A DNA stretch of 64,000 bases, taken from DIGJ01 sp041739345 (GTDB taxonomy: Bacteria; Bacillota; Clostridia; Lachnospirales; Lachnospiraceae). How positions within the stretch are numbered: position 1 is the stretch's first letter; every line of letters starts with the position of its first letter. Below are positions 32,586-41,241 of this stretch, piece by piece. The stretch lies in NCBI GenBank assembly GCA_041739345.1, contig JBGSNZ010000021.1, forward strand, positions 62,001 through 126,000, written 5' to 3'. The notes beneath the pieces were generated by a model, which saw only the letters and a list, made by a program, of their open reading frames with translations, ran no database searches and was not told where the DNA came from. Both the position numbers and the translations under genes were made by a program.

Positions 32586-33884
32586 ATGTCAAAATTTTTA
32601 ACTTACGAAAACCGATTAGAAATTCAAAAATATCTTAAAGAATGTTACTCTTTTCATGAAATAGGTCGCCGCTTGGAAAAGGATCCAACTACTATCTCAA
32701 GAGAAGTCCGTAATTATAATGCTGAAGTAGCAACGGGGTATCCCGGCTTTGCATTTAACGCATGCGTACATCGAAAAACTTGCCGTAAAAAAGATATTTG
32801 TGGCACCTTATGTAGCCGTAAAAGTACTCAGTATTGCAAACTTTGCTCCAAATGTAATAATTCTTGTAATGATTATCTGGAAGAATTGTGTACTGCCAGA
32901 TTAAAAACACCCTATGTTTGTAATGGCTGTGAATCCATTGGAAAATGTACTCTTATGAAAAATATCTATGATGCAGAGCATGCTCACATAAGATCTCATG
33001 AAAAAATATCCAATTCGAGAAGTGGTTTATGTGTTTCAGAAGAAGAAATAAGTCGGCTAAATAAGATTATTTCTCCCTTGGTGGGGCAAGGACAATCCCT
33101 GAATCAAATCTACTTAAATCATCAGGATGTTCTGATGTGTAGTGAAAAAACTCTTTATAATTATGTGGATGCATGCCTGTTTGATGTTCGAAACATTGAT
33201 TTACCACGTAAAGTAAAATTTCGTGAACGTTACAAGAAGCCAGAATTCAAAGTTGACAAAGGTTGCCGTATTGACAGGAATTATAAAAATTTCTGTGAGT
33301 TTCTTGAAAAACATCCAGATTTACCTACCGTGCAAATGGATTCTGTCATCGGTGAAAAAGGTGGAAAATGCCTGCTGACCATTCACTTTGTAGAATGCAG
33401 CCTTATGCTTGCGTTTCTAAGAGATGCGAATACGTCAAAATCAGTTACAGATATTTATGACACACTCTATGAAGTACTTGGTAAAGATAAGTTTACTAAA
33501 CTTTTCCCAGTTGTTTTAACAGACAACGGAAGTGAATTCTCAAATCCAAAGGCAATTGAGTATGGTAGTAAGTATTTTACCGGCTTAAGAACCAGAGTAT
33601 TTTACTGTGATGCAGGCAGTCCTTATCAAAAGGGTGCCATCGAAGTGAATCATGAATTAATACGTCGTGTGATTCCCAAAGGAACTAGCATGAATCATTT
33701 GACACAAGAGGATATCAACGTAATGATGAACCACATTAATTCATACAAAAGAAAAAAGCTGAACAATCGTAGTCCATACGAAGCATTCAGCTTTTATCAT
33801 GGAGAAGAAATTTTACATAAACTAGGATGTTCGCTGGTTGCCGCCGGTGACATCATGTTAAAACCTGCTCTTCTCAAAAAATAA
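32586..33884 (+). CDS. IS30 family transposase
   Basis: 432 aa from ATG 32586 (GGAGG upstream). N-terminal HTH (YENRLEIQKYLKECYSFHEIGRRLEKDPTTISREV), then a Cys-rich insert of about 80 residues with many CxxC pairs (CRKKDICGTLC, CKLCSKC, CNGCESIGKC), then the DDE integrase core: VQMDSVIG, VLTDNGSEF and KGAIEVNHE supply D, D, E. It appears intact. Terminal inverted repeats could not be defined with certainty; degenerate short repeats lie on both sides. Confidence 0.92.
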   Translation: MSKFLTYENRLEIQKYLKECYSFHEIGRRLEKDPTTISREVRNYNAEVATGYPGFAFNACVHRKTCRKKDICGTLCSRKSTQYCKLCSKCNNSCNDYLEELCTARLKTPYVCNGCESIGKCTLMKNIYDAEHAHIRSHEKISNSRSGLCVSEEEISRLNKIISPLVGQGQSLNQIYLNHQDVLMCSEKTLYNYVDACLFDVRNIDLPRKVKFRERYKKPEFKVDKGCRIDRNYKNFCEFLEKHPDLPTVQMDSVIGEKGGKCLLTIHFVECSLMLAFLRDANTSKSVTDIYDTLYEVLGKDKFTKLFPVVLTDNGSEFSNPKAIEYGSKYFTGLRTRVFYCDAGSPYQKGAIEVNHELIRRVIPKGTSMNHLTQEDINVMMNHINSYKRKKLNNRSPYEAFSFYHGEEILHKLGCSLVAAGDIMLKPALLKK

Positions 33885-34043
33885 CCTGTAAATAAGCAAT
33901 GCCGCTAACACCTAATCTTATCTGAGGATGAGGGGTGGATTCTCCGATTACAAATTTAATCGAGAGGGAGTTGACCTCCCATTGTCATGCTTATTTTTAC
34001 CTAGCATACACCAAAAAAGTCTTAAAATCAAACTGCATTTGAG

Positions 34044-34175
34044 TTACAAAAGTGGCTTCTCGGTTACAAAACTAGACTTCTCGGTTACAAAAACTGCGTT
34101 TCGTTTACAAATATGTGGTTGTCAATTTACAAAACTGCGTCTGGACTTACAAAATGGCGTCTCGTGTTACTATTC
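34044..34175. repeat. degenerate ~20-bp tandem repeats (TTACAAA core), right of the transposase
   Basis: TTAC occurs at 34044, 34064, 34085, 34105, 34127, 34147 and 34167, spacing 20-22 bp. Most units read TTACAAAA followed by CTGCGTCT-like bases. They may be transposase-binding sites or remnants of a repeat array. The remaining DNA to 34289 shows no gene. Confidence 0.75.
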
Positions 34176-34289
34176 AGTATAACTCTACAGCGGAAAGAAA
34201 TCAATAGTTTACATACAATGATATTTATTACATATTGTTCGTATAACGAGGACAAGGTTATTTCATCATATTGAAGTACAAAAATAAAA

Positions 34290-34315
34290 AACACTACATT
34301 CGTGGTGTTTTTATT
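34290..34315 (+). terminator. short terminator upstream of the TetR gene
   Basis: AACACTAC (34290-34297) pairs with GTGGTGTT (34302-34309), one wobble, and is followed by TTTATTTT. It could insulate the TetR operon from IS transcription. Confidence 0.6.
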
Positions 34316-34345
34316 TTGATGTTTATAAAACAGTTTTAAAAATTA

Positions 34346-34374
34346 TTGACAAATAAGAAATTCTATTGTATAAA
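34346..34374 (+). promoter_or_regulatory. promoter of the TetR-MFS-ABC operon
   Basis: TTGACA (34346-34351), 17-nt spacer, TATAAA (34369-34374). It directly precedes a palindromic operator. Confidence 0.75.
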
Positions 34375-34379
34375 TAAGC

Positions 34380-34400
34380 ATAGACCGACGGTCGGTCTAT
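34380..34400. promoter_or_regulatory. TetR operator palindrome
   Basis: A perfect palindrome ATAGACCGAC-G-GTCGGTCTAT lies just after the -10 box, at the expected transcription start. Such GACCGNCGGTC palindromes are typical TetR-family operators, so the product of the next gene probably represses its own operon here. Confidence 0.8.
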
Positions 34401-34461
34401 ATAAAACAGATAAAGAATATAAAACATAACAGAAATTTTATAGAAAAAGAGGTAATAAAGA

Positions 34462-35088
34462 ATGAAGGTTAGTAAGGAATACTGCGAAAGAAGAAATGAA
34501 ATACTTGATGTGGCAGGAAAATTATTCGGCACCAAAGGTTATGACAAATCTACTGTAAATGACATTCTTGATGCGGTAGGAATTGCAAAAGGGACCTTTT
34601 ATTATTATTTTAAGTCAAAAGAAGAGGTGCTTGATGCAATCATCGACAGGGTAACTGAATTAGTTGTTGAAAGGGTTGAGAAGGTTGCATCGAAACAAGA
34701 CATATCACCGTCAGAAAAATTGTTACATGTAATTCTTTCAATGCGCGTTGAAAGCGAAGTAGATAATGACATTATGGAAGAACTTCATAAACCGGAAAAT
34801 GCACTTATGCATCAAAAATCTTTAAGTTCAATGGTAACAAGGGTTACTCCGGTGCTTTCAAAAGTTGTGGAGGAGGGAATCAGCCTGGGAATATTTAAAT
34901 CAGATTTTCCAAGACAGTACATGCAAATTTTCTTAACCTCATCAATCACACTTTTAGACGATGGAATCTTTCAGATTGAAGCAGGAGACCAGCAGATGAT
35001 TTTAAGAGCAATGATAGCACTACTTGAAAAAATGTTAGGAGTGGAAGATGAGAGTTTCTGGAACATGGCAAAACAGTACTGGGGATAA
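34462..35088 (+). CDS. TetR/AcrR family repressor
   Basis: 208 aa. N-terminal HTH (EILDVAGKLFGTKGYDKSTVNDILDAVGIAKGTFYYYFKSKEEVLDAI) is typical; the rest is an alpha-helical ligand/dimer domain. The operator at 34380-34400 and the downstream MFS and ABC exporter genes suggest autoregulated drug or peptide efflux. Shine-Dalgarno is GAGG before ATG. Confidence 0.92.
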   Translation: MKVSKEYCERRNEILDVAGKLFGTKGYDKSTVNDILDAVGIAKGTFYYYFKSKEEVLDAIIDRVTELVVERVEKVASKQDISPSEKLLHVILSMRVESEVDNDIMEELHKPENALMHQKSLSSMVTRVTPVLSKVVEEGISLGIFKSDFPRQYMQIFLTSSITLLDDGIFQIEAGDQQMILRAMIALLEKMLGVEDESFWNMAKQYWG

Positions 35089-35110
35089 TCTTTTAAAATA
35101 TGACCGCATT

Positions 35111-35165
35111 TGATTAACATAAAAGTATAACAAGATATTGATTAACAAGAAGCATAACAAGATAT
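35111..35165. repeat. tandem duplication of a 27-28 bp unit
   Basis: Two adjacent units start TGATTAACA and end ATAACAAGATAT (35111-35138 and 35139-35165), between tetR and the MFS gene. Function unknown; probably a replication slip. Confidence 0.7.
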
Positions 35166-35188
35166 TAATGATATAGGGGAGTGAAACG

Positions 35189-36448
35189 ATGAAAAAATTT
35201 ATGACAATATGGGCAGGAGAATTGGTATCAAATATCGGAAGTGGAATGACAGCTTTTGCCCTATCCGTGTACGTATATCAACTTACGGGAAGTGTTACCT
35301 GGGTATCCATTGTTACATTACTTGCCTACCTTCCGACAATTATATTAAATCCAATTGGAGGAATCCTTGCGGATAGATTTGATCGACGTCTTATGATGAT
35401 CTGTGGTGATCTTTTCTCAGCACTTGGTTTACTATATATACTTATAAGTATTCAGATGAGACAGATCGGTCTTGTTCCAATCATTATTGGTGTGACGATT
35501 AATTCTATATTTGTTTCATTGTTAGATCCTTCTTATAAGGCAACCGTAACCGATTTGTTATCAGAAGAAGAATATGCAAAGGCCAGTGGCCTGGTACAGA
35601 TGGCGAGTAATGCAAAGTATCTAATATCACCAGCTATTGCAGGAGTTATCCTTGGATTCTTTGATATAAGGATGGTTCTAATCATAGATATTTCTACATT
35701 TTTTATAACGGTTTTGGCAGTAGCATTAGTTCGAAAAAACATTCAAAAGGTGAAACCAAGACAAGACAAATTAAATATCTTAAAGGAATTAAATGAAGGT
35801 ATGCGCTATATTGTTAAGGATAAAGGAATTGCCACTTTAGTACTTTTAATGGCTTTTATGTGCTTCTTTATTGGATTTGTCCAAACATTAATGATTCCTA
35901 TGGTATTACCAATTGGTAGTGTTAAGACGGTAGGCTTCATGGAATCTGTAAGTGCAATCGGAATGCTTGTGGGCAGTGTAGTAATCAGTATTCTTGGTAT
36001 TAAGAAACATTATTCTAAAATTCTTATGGTGTCCTTGATTGTTTGTGGATGCTTTATGGCACTAATTGGAACAAGTACTTACATGGCATTCATATTAGCA
36101 GCAAGCATCTTATTTTTTGCAACACTTCCTTTCGTAAATACATGCGCTGACGTACTCATAAGAGTAAGTATTCCTAACAGTGTACAAGGAAGAGTCTGGG
36201 GACTTATAAGTCTTCTTACTCAGATGGGATGTGTTATAGCATACGCAACTTGTGGACTACTTGCAGATCATGTATTTGAACCAATGATGCAAGAAAATGG
36301 CATTCTCGCAAAGAGCATAGGAAAAGTAATTGGCACTGGAGAAGGCAGAGGAATCGGACTGATGCTTATCATTGCCGGAATATTAATGGTAGTAGTTGCA
36401 TTACTTTTTAGTAGTAGAAAGAGTATAAGTGCAATTGAAGTGGTCTAG
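35189..36448 (+). CDS. MFS exporter, macrolide-efflux-like (MFS_3)
   Basis: 419 aa with about 12 membrane segments. The N-terminal block WAGELVSNIGSGMTAFALSVYVYQLTGSVTWVSI and the loop GGILADRFDRRLMMICGD are typical of the MefA/MFS_3 branch. It should export a drug or metabolite by proton antiport. Strong Shine-Dalgarno GGGGAGTG. It lies between the TetR repressor and an ABC exporter pair in one direction, likely one regulated efflux operon. Confidence 0.88.
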   Translation: MKKFMTIWAGELVSNIGSGMTAFALSVYVYQLTGSVTWVSIVTLLAYLPTIILNPIGGILADRFDRRLMMICGDLFSALGLLYILISIQMRQIGLVPIIIGVTINSIFVSLLDPSYKATVTDLLSEEEYAKASGLVQMASNAKYLISPAIAGVILGFFDIRMVLIIDISTFFITVLAVALVRKNIQKVKPRQDKLNILKELNEGMRYIVKDKGIATLVLLMAFMCFFIGFVQTLMIPMVLPIGSVKTVGFMESVSAIGMLVGSVVISILGIKKHYSKILMVSLIVCGCFMALIGTSTYMAFILAASILFFATLPFVNTCADVLIRVSIPNSVQGRVWGLISLLTQMGCVIAYATCGLLADHVFEPMMQENGILAKSIGKVIGTGEGRGIGLMLIIAGILMVVVALLFSSRKSISAIEVV

Positions 36449-36519
36449 TGTATAGAATTTTGAAACACGTTCACTCTTTCTTATTTTAAGTGCCACTAAA
36501 AAGCCAGATGGGAGCTATT

Positions 36520-38874
36520 ATGAATATGAACTTAAAAATGCTAAAAAAAGATTTTAAAAGAAATCGTGCAGGCAATGTGGCTTTGCTTTTATTTATGACA
36601 CTTGCAGCAGCACTTGTTGTAGCAGCAACCATAGTTGTTACACAGCTTATATCTTCCATGATAGGAATGTACGATACTGCTAAGCCACCACATTTTATTC
36701 AGATGCATAAAGGAGAGATAAATCAGGAGACAATTGATGAATTCAATTCATCTTATGATGGCATTACAGCCTATCAGACTGTTGCAATGATAGATGTTTA
36801 CGGAGATGATCTTAAGATCTATGGGGAGGATACTTTTAGTTTATCTGATTGTAGACTGGATATAAGTCTTGTTAAGCAGAATAAGCAATATGATCTTTTA
36901 CTTGATGAAAACAGAAATGTAATCACTATTAATAAAGGTGAAATTGGTATTCCTGTAATTCTTCTAGATGCTTATGACATAAACATTGGTGATACCGTTG
37001 TGCTAACAAATAATGGGGTAATAAAGGAATTCAAAGTTACCGCTTTTGTTCATGATGCTCAGATGAATTCCACGCTTTGCTCGTCAACTAGACTGCTTAT
37101 TAGCGACGAGGATTATGAAGAACTTTATGGAAAAATGGGAGAAAAGGAATATTTGATTGAAGCATACTTTACGGATTCATCCATGGCTTCCGATTTCCAG
37201 ACAGCTTATGAAAAAGCGGGTCTTCCTCTAAATGGCCAGGCAGTTACGTACCGTATTATATTTCTTCTAAGTGCGCTTACGGATATTTCGTTGGCAATGA
37301 TATTAATTTTTGTAAGTATATTACTTGTCATAGTTGCGCTGATGTGTATTAAATATACGGTGATGGCTGCTCTAGAAGAAGAAATTGGTGAAATTGGTAC
37401 CATGAAAGCCATCGGAATGTCATACAAGGATATCAGTAATTTGTACCTTGAAAAGTATAAAATAATGGTGACTACAGGAATTGTCATCGGATATGTACTT
37501 GCTCTTATCCTGTCAAACATGTTTACTGGGCATGTAAGTAACACATTTGGCAAACAACCAGTTTCCATTCTTACCATAGGCTTTCCTATCGTAGCATGTG
37601 CGCTTGTGTATTTCATTACGAATCATTACTGTAAGAAGATTCTAAAAAAACTTAAGAAGGTTACGGTTGTGGATGCATTGGTGACTGGAAAAGGGTTTGG
37701 GAAAAAGGAACGTGCTAAGGATGGACTTTATAAGTCAAATAAGATGTCAGTTAATCTTCTTATGAGTGTAAGAGAAACGTTACACAATTTCGGTGGATAT
37801 ATAATTATTTTTGTAGTAATGTTCATCGTTACAGGAATAATGATGGTTCCTATGAATCTTTTAAATACCATGAAATCGAAGGAATTCATTACCTATATGG
37901 GAAGTTCCATGGATGACATATTGATTGAAATTGAGTCTGGAGAAAATCTTGAGAATAAGTATGGAATTATTAAAAAGCTTCTTAATGAGGATGCTGATAT
38001 CAAAGAATATAAGGAGTTTAGAAGTGTACGCATTGAAGCAATAAATTTAGAAGATGAATGGATGAATCTTCACGTTGACTGTGGAAATAATGCAGGAAAA
38101 GAACTGAAATATCTTTATGGTAAGGCGCCTTCCATGAAAAATGAAATTGCTTTATCCAAACTTAACGCAGATGCAGTAGGTAAAAATACAGGCGATAGTA
38201 TTACCTTAAGATTTAACGACATGCAGAAAAAATTTATTATTTCTGGAATTTATCAGGACGTAACAAGTGGAGGTCTCACAGCAAAGGCTTTATACAACTT
38301 TGCAGGAGTGGATTCGGAAAAATATCAATTTACAATCAATCTTGCGGATGGAATAGATGCGAAAGAAAAAGCGTCACAATGGAGTGACAAGATAGATGGA
38401 GGTTGCAACATAGAACCAATGCAGGAATTCATAAACCAGACATTGGGCGGGGTATCGAGACAGGTAGAAATAGCAACGAGTGTCGTATTGATGATAGGAA
38501 TGTTGCTTGCTGCATTGATCGTAGTTTTATTTATGAAATTAAGACTTGCCAAAGATGTTTCACAAATTGCTGCAATGAAGGCCATAGGTTTTACAAATTT
38601 TGATGTGAGAAGACAGTATCTTTATAAAATTGGAATGGTTTCGATGATTGGAATCCTTGCAGGAACAATTATATCAAACGTACTAGGTGGGAAAATTATA
38701 AGCTTGGTTTTTGGTATGATGGGACTTGGTATATCAAAAGTAACATTTATCATAAATCCATGGACTGCATTTGTAATATTGCCTTTGGCGCTTCTTACCG
38801 TGGCAGCCGCAATGACATGGATTACTAGCAGACAGATACGGGAATATAGCATCATTTCACTGATTAATGAATAG
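36520..38874 (+). CDS. FtsX/MacB-type ABC permease (two FtsX domains)
   Basis: 784 aa from ATG 36520 with GGGAG upstream. TM1 near the N-terminus (ALLLFMTLAAALVVAATIVVTQLI), an extracytoplasmic region to about 250, three helices (first FtsX repeat, with EEIGEIGTMKAIGMSYKDI), a further helix (YIIIFVVMFIVTGIMMV) and external region, then the last three helices (second FtsX repeat, QIAAMKAIGFTNFDVRRQYLYK). This layout matches BceB/YtrF-like permeases for peptides or lipids. The matching ATPase starts 8 nt downstream. Confidence 0.9.
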   Translation: MNMNLKMLKKDFKRNRAGNVALLLFMTLAAALVVAATIVVTQLISSMIGMYDTAKPPHFIQMHKGEINQETIDEFNSSYDGITAYQTVAMIDVYGDDLKIYGEDTFSLSDCRLDISLVKQNKQYDLLLDENRNVITINKGEIGIPVILLDAYDINIGDTVVLTNNGVIKEFKVTAFVHDAQMNSTLCSSTRLLISDEDYEELYGKMGEKEYLIEAYFTDSSMASDFQTAYEKAGLPLNGQAVTYRIIFLLSALTDISLAMILIFVSILLVIVALMCIKYTVMAALEEEIGEIGTMKAIGMSYKDISNLYLEKYKIMVTTGIVIGYVLALILSNMFTGHVSNTFGKQPVSILTIGFPIVACALVYFITNHYCKKILKKLKKVTVVDALVTGKGFGKKERAKDGLYKSNKMSVNLLMSVRETLHNFGGYIIIFVVMFIVTGIMMVPMNLLNTMKSKEFITYMGSSMDDILIEIESGENLENKYGIIKKLLNEDADIKEYKEFRSVRIEAINLEDEWMNLHVDCGNNAGKELKYLYGKAPSMKNEIALSKLNADAVGKNTGDSITLRFNDMQKKFIISGIYQDVTSGGLTAKALYNFAGVDSEKYQFTINLADGIDAKEKASQWSDKIDGGCNIEPMQEFINQTLGGVSRQVEIATSVVLMIGMLLAALIVVLFMKLRLAKDVSQIAAMKAIGFTNFDVRRQYLYKIGMVSMIGILAGTIISNVLGGKIISLVFGMMGLGISKVTFIINPWTAFVILPLALLTVAAAMTWITSRQIREYSIISLINE

Positions 38875-38882
38875 GAGAGATT

Positions 38883-39632
38883 ATGATGAAGAGTATTTTA
38901 CAGGCAAAAGGATTATGGAAAGAATTTGATGAAATAAAAATTTTAAAGGGAATTAACGTCACAGTAAACGAAGGAGAATTCGTGGCAATTATGGGACAGT
39001 CAGGCTCAGGAAAATCCACGCTTCTATATAACATAAGCGGAATGGACAAGGTAACCAAAGGTGAAATCATTTTTGATGGAGAAGACATTTCAAACCTTGA
39101 TGATGAGAAGATGAGTAGTATACGGCTCAATAAGATGGGATTTATATTCCAGCAATCCCACTTACTTAAGACCTTATCAATACGTGACAATATTGTACTT
39201 CCTGGATTTAAGGCAAAAAGTAACAATAGAGAAGATGTAAATGCATATGCAGATGAACTCATGAAAAGAACAGGAATTGATCAGATTGCAGAGCATGATA
39301 TCAAGAAGGTATCCGGAGGACAGCTACAGCGTGCAGCAGTATGCCGGGCATTAATAAACCATCCTGATATTATATTTGGTGATGAACCTACAGGAGCGCT
39401 TAATTCAGGTGCAACAAAGGAAATTATGGATATTATTAATGAGGTAAATGTGGGTGGAACCACAGTGATGCTGGTAACGCATGATGCAAAAGTTGCAGCC
39501 AGGGCAGATCGTGTGATTTTTTTATCGGACGGAACTATTACGGATGAAATAATTCTTGGAAAATATGAAGAAAAGAGCTTCACGGATAGGGAAAATAAAA
39601 TGAAGGAGTGGCTTGGAAAACTAGGATTTTAA
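38883..39632 (+). CDS. ABC transporter ATPase (LolD/MacB type)
   Basis: 249 aa. Walker A GQSGSGKSTLL, Q-loop IFQQSHLLKTLSI, signature VSGGQLQRAAVCRAL, Walker B IIFGDEPTGAL and switch MLVTHDAKVAARADRV. It belongs to the class that energises FtsX-type permeases, its neighbour upstream. Shine-Dalgarno AGGAGAG precedes ATG ATG. It is the last gene of the efflux operon and is convergent with the PAS-BTAD regulator gene 13 bp away. Confidence 0.93.
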   Translation: MMKSILQAKGLWKEFDEIKILKGINVTVNEGEFVAIMGQSGSGKSTLLYNISGMDKVTKGEIIFDGEDISNLDDEKMSSIRLNKMGFIFQQSHLLKTLSIRDNIVLPGFKAKSNNREDVNAYADELMKRTGIDQIAEHDIKKVSGGQLQRAAVCRALINHPDIIFGDEPTGALNSGATKEIMDIINEVNVGGTTVMLVTHDAKVAARADRVIFLSDGTITDEIILGKYEEKSFTDRENKMKEWLGKLGF

Positions 39633-39645
39633 GCTTTATTGAAAA

Positions 39646-40947
39646 TTAAAAATGAGAAGCGTCTTCACTTAAAGGTTCATTTACAATCAGATAAAACTCA
39701 TTATAAAGTTTTTGGATGGAATCTTTTGGTTCTATCCCAAGCTCAGATGATAATAAATTTTTGAAATATTTGTAATGATTAAAAAATGAGCAAGATTCAT
39801 GTTCTTCATAATAAATTTTTAAAAGCAATTCATGCACATTTTCATTAAGATTATCAATATCGATTAGTTTGTTTAATATTTTTTTTGTTGCGTTATAATT
39901 ATGTTGTAAAAAGTAATAGCGCGATAGAGCAAACGCAGCAGACTCAAATTGACTACGATAGGTAGTACTTCTTGCGAGTGACCAAGTGTAACCATTGTCA
40001 GCTAGGTAATCTTTTTTATAAAGTGAAATTGCTTTTTCGTAATTGCCTGCGGAATTGTCATCAAGGCTATCAAAAGGAAGGATAGTATTTTCAATAATAT
40101 CCTTGAATTCTAAAATGTCAGAATAAAATGGAGGCATTTGATAAACATAACAACCATTGTTAAATGTAACTTCCAATTGTATACCAACAGATAGCAAATC
40201 CTTTTTCATATTATTTACATTGGTATGCAAGTAAGTAGTTGATTTATCAATCGTTGTATCTGGCCATAATGCTTCACAAATATCACTTTTAGATATAGTA
40301 TTATTATCCCGATGTAAGAGGAAAGAAAATAGTTCTTCTGTTTTTTTTGTGCGCCATTTAACTGGTACTGTACTATCGGAACCATATACAACAAATTTTC
40401 TAAAAAAATAGATTCTTGGATATGTACTATGTTCATTTGTTTTTTCAGTATTTAATTGTTCGTTTTTCTCGCGTAATTTTTCAATTAATTCTTTTTCATA
40501 ATGTTTTCTTTTGGTAATATCCCTGGATACCCCAACAACATCGATACTTTGAGTTTCCTCGTTAAAAACTATGCGCGTGGATATTTCAATATTTTTAATT
40601 GAACCATCTTTACAATATTGTTCGTATTCACAAGTATCACAAACTACTTCGTCACTTCTGTCACCAGCCATGAATCTTGGATATCGTTTAAAGCCTGAGT
40701 TTACAATTTTTTGCAAAGAATCTGGAGTAAGGCTATCTTCCAAACTCTCTTTCATAGCTTCTTCAACAGTTAATCCACGTAAATTATAAATAGAGGGACT
40801 GATATATTTGTAATATTTATTTGTATAGTCAAATAGCCACACACATTCTACGATATGATCTAGTAGAGATTTGTAATATTCTGAGGAAAGGCTATTATCA
40901 AGTAAATTTTTATTAATGGTTTTTTCTAATTTCATATTTTTATCCAC
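39646..40947 (-). CDS. PAS - winged helix - BTAD transcriptional regulator
   Basis: 433 aa. A PAS domain (about 22-148, DHIVECVWLFDYTNKYYKYISPS ending VVGVSRDITKRKHYEKELIEKL) includes a small Cys cluster CDTCEYEQYC. A short coiled coil leads to an OmpR-like winged helix (about 172-262, KTEELFSFLLHRDNNTISKSDICEALWPD) and a C-terminal bacterial transcriptional activator domain of helical repeats (about 275-425). This is a SARP/BTAD-type regulator fused to a sensor. The neighbouring chemoreceptor is divergent. Signal and target unknown. Confidence 0.8.
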   Translation of the reverse strand: MDKNMKLEKTINKNLLDNSLSSEYYKSLLDHIVECVWLFDYTNKYYKYISPSIYNLRGLTVEEAMKESLEDSLTPDSLQKIVNSGFKRYPRFMAGDRSDEVVCDTCEYEQYCKDGSIKNIEISTRIVFNEETQSIDVVGVSRDITKRKHYEKELIEKLREKNEQLNTEKTNEHSTYPRIYFFRKFVVYGSDSTVPVKWRTKKTEELFSFLLHRDNNTISKSDICEALWPDTTIDKSTTYLHTNVNNMKKDLLSVGIQLEVTFNNGCYVYQMPPFYSDILEFKDIIENTILPFDSLDDNSAGNYEKAISLYKKDYLADNGYTWSLARSTTYRSQFESAAFALSRYYFLQHNYNATKKILNKLIDIDNLNENVHELLLKIYYEEHESCSFFNHYKYFKNLLSSELGIEPKDSIQKLYNEFYLIVNEPLSEDASHF

Positions 40948-41241
40948 CTAAATCCATTTATTGTAAAAAAGTTTAGAAAATGTTTAGAAGTATACAGTAT
41001 AATCATACATTATTAATTAATCTTATTTGTGGGTGAAGATGAGTGTGGGTTATGTTAGCGTTGTAAGCTTAATATCAATGATAAAATTATATCACTACAT
41101 AATATTAAAATAAAATAGGCCTCAACTCCTATCTAATATTTTAATAATTGTTCTTTTGACAACAGCTGTTGATTCATTAACAAAAAAGATAAAAAATAAT
41201 GCAACAAAAGAATAAAATATGTTATTTTACAGGAGAAAAAA
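40948..41241. other. intergenic region between divergent regulator and chemoreceptor
   Basis: About 290 nt, AT-rich, must hold promoters for both directions. No convincing -35/-10 pair, gene or strong hairpin could be singled out by eye. Confidence 0.35.

Noticed and set aside
34044..34175. CRISPR array
   Set aside because: Units are contiguous and degenerate with 20-22 bp period, have no unique spacers, and no cas genes are present.
33928..34182. Open frame of 84 codons after the transposase
   Set aside because: It is produced by the 20-bp repeats (repeated VTK/LQ patterns), has no Shine-Dalgarno and no protein-like composition.
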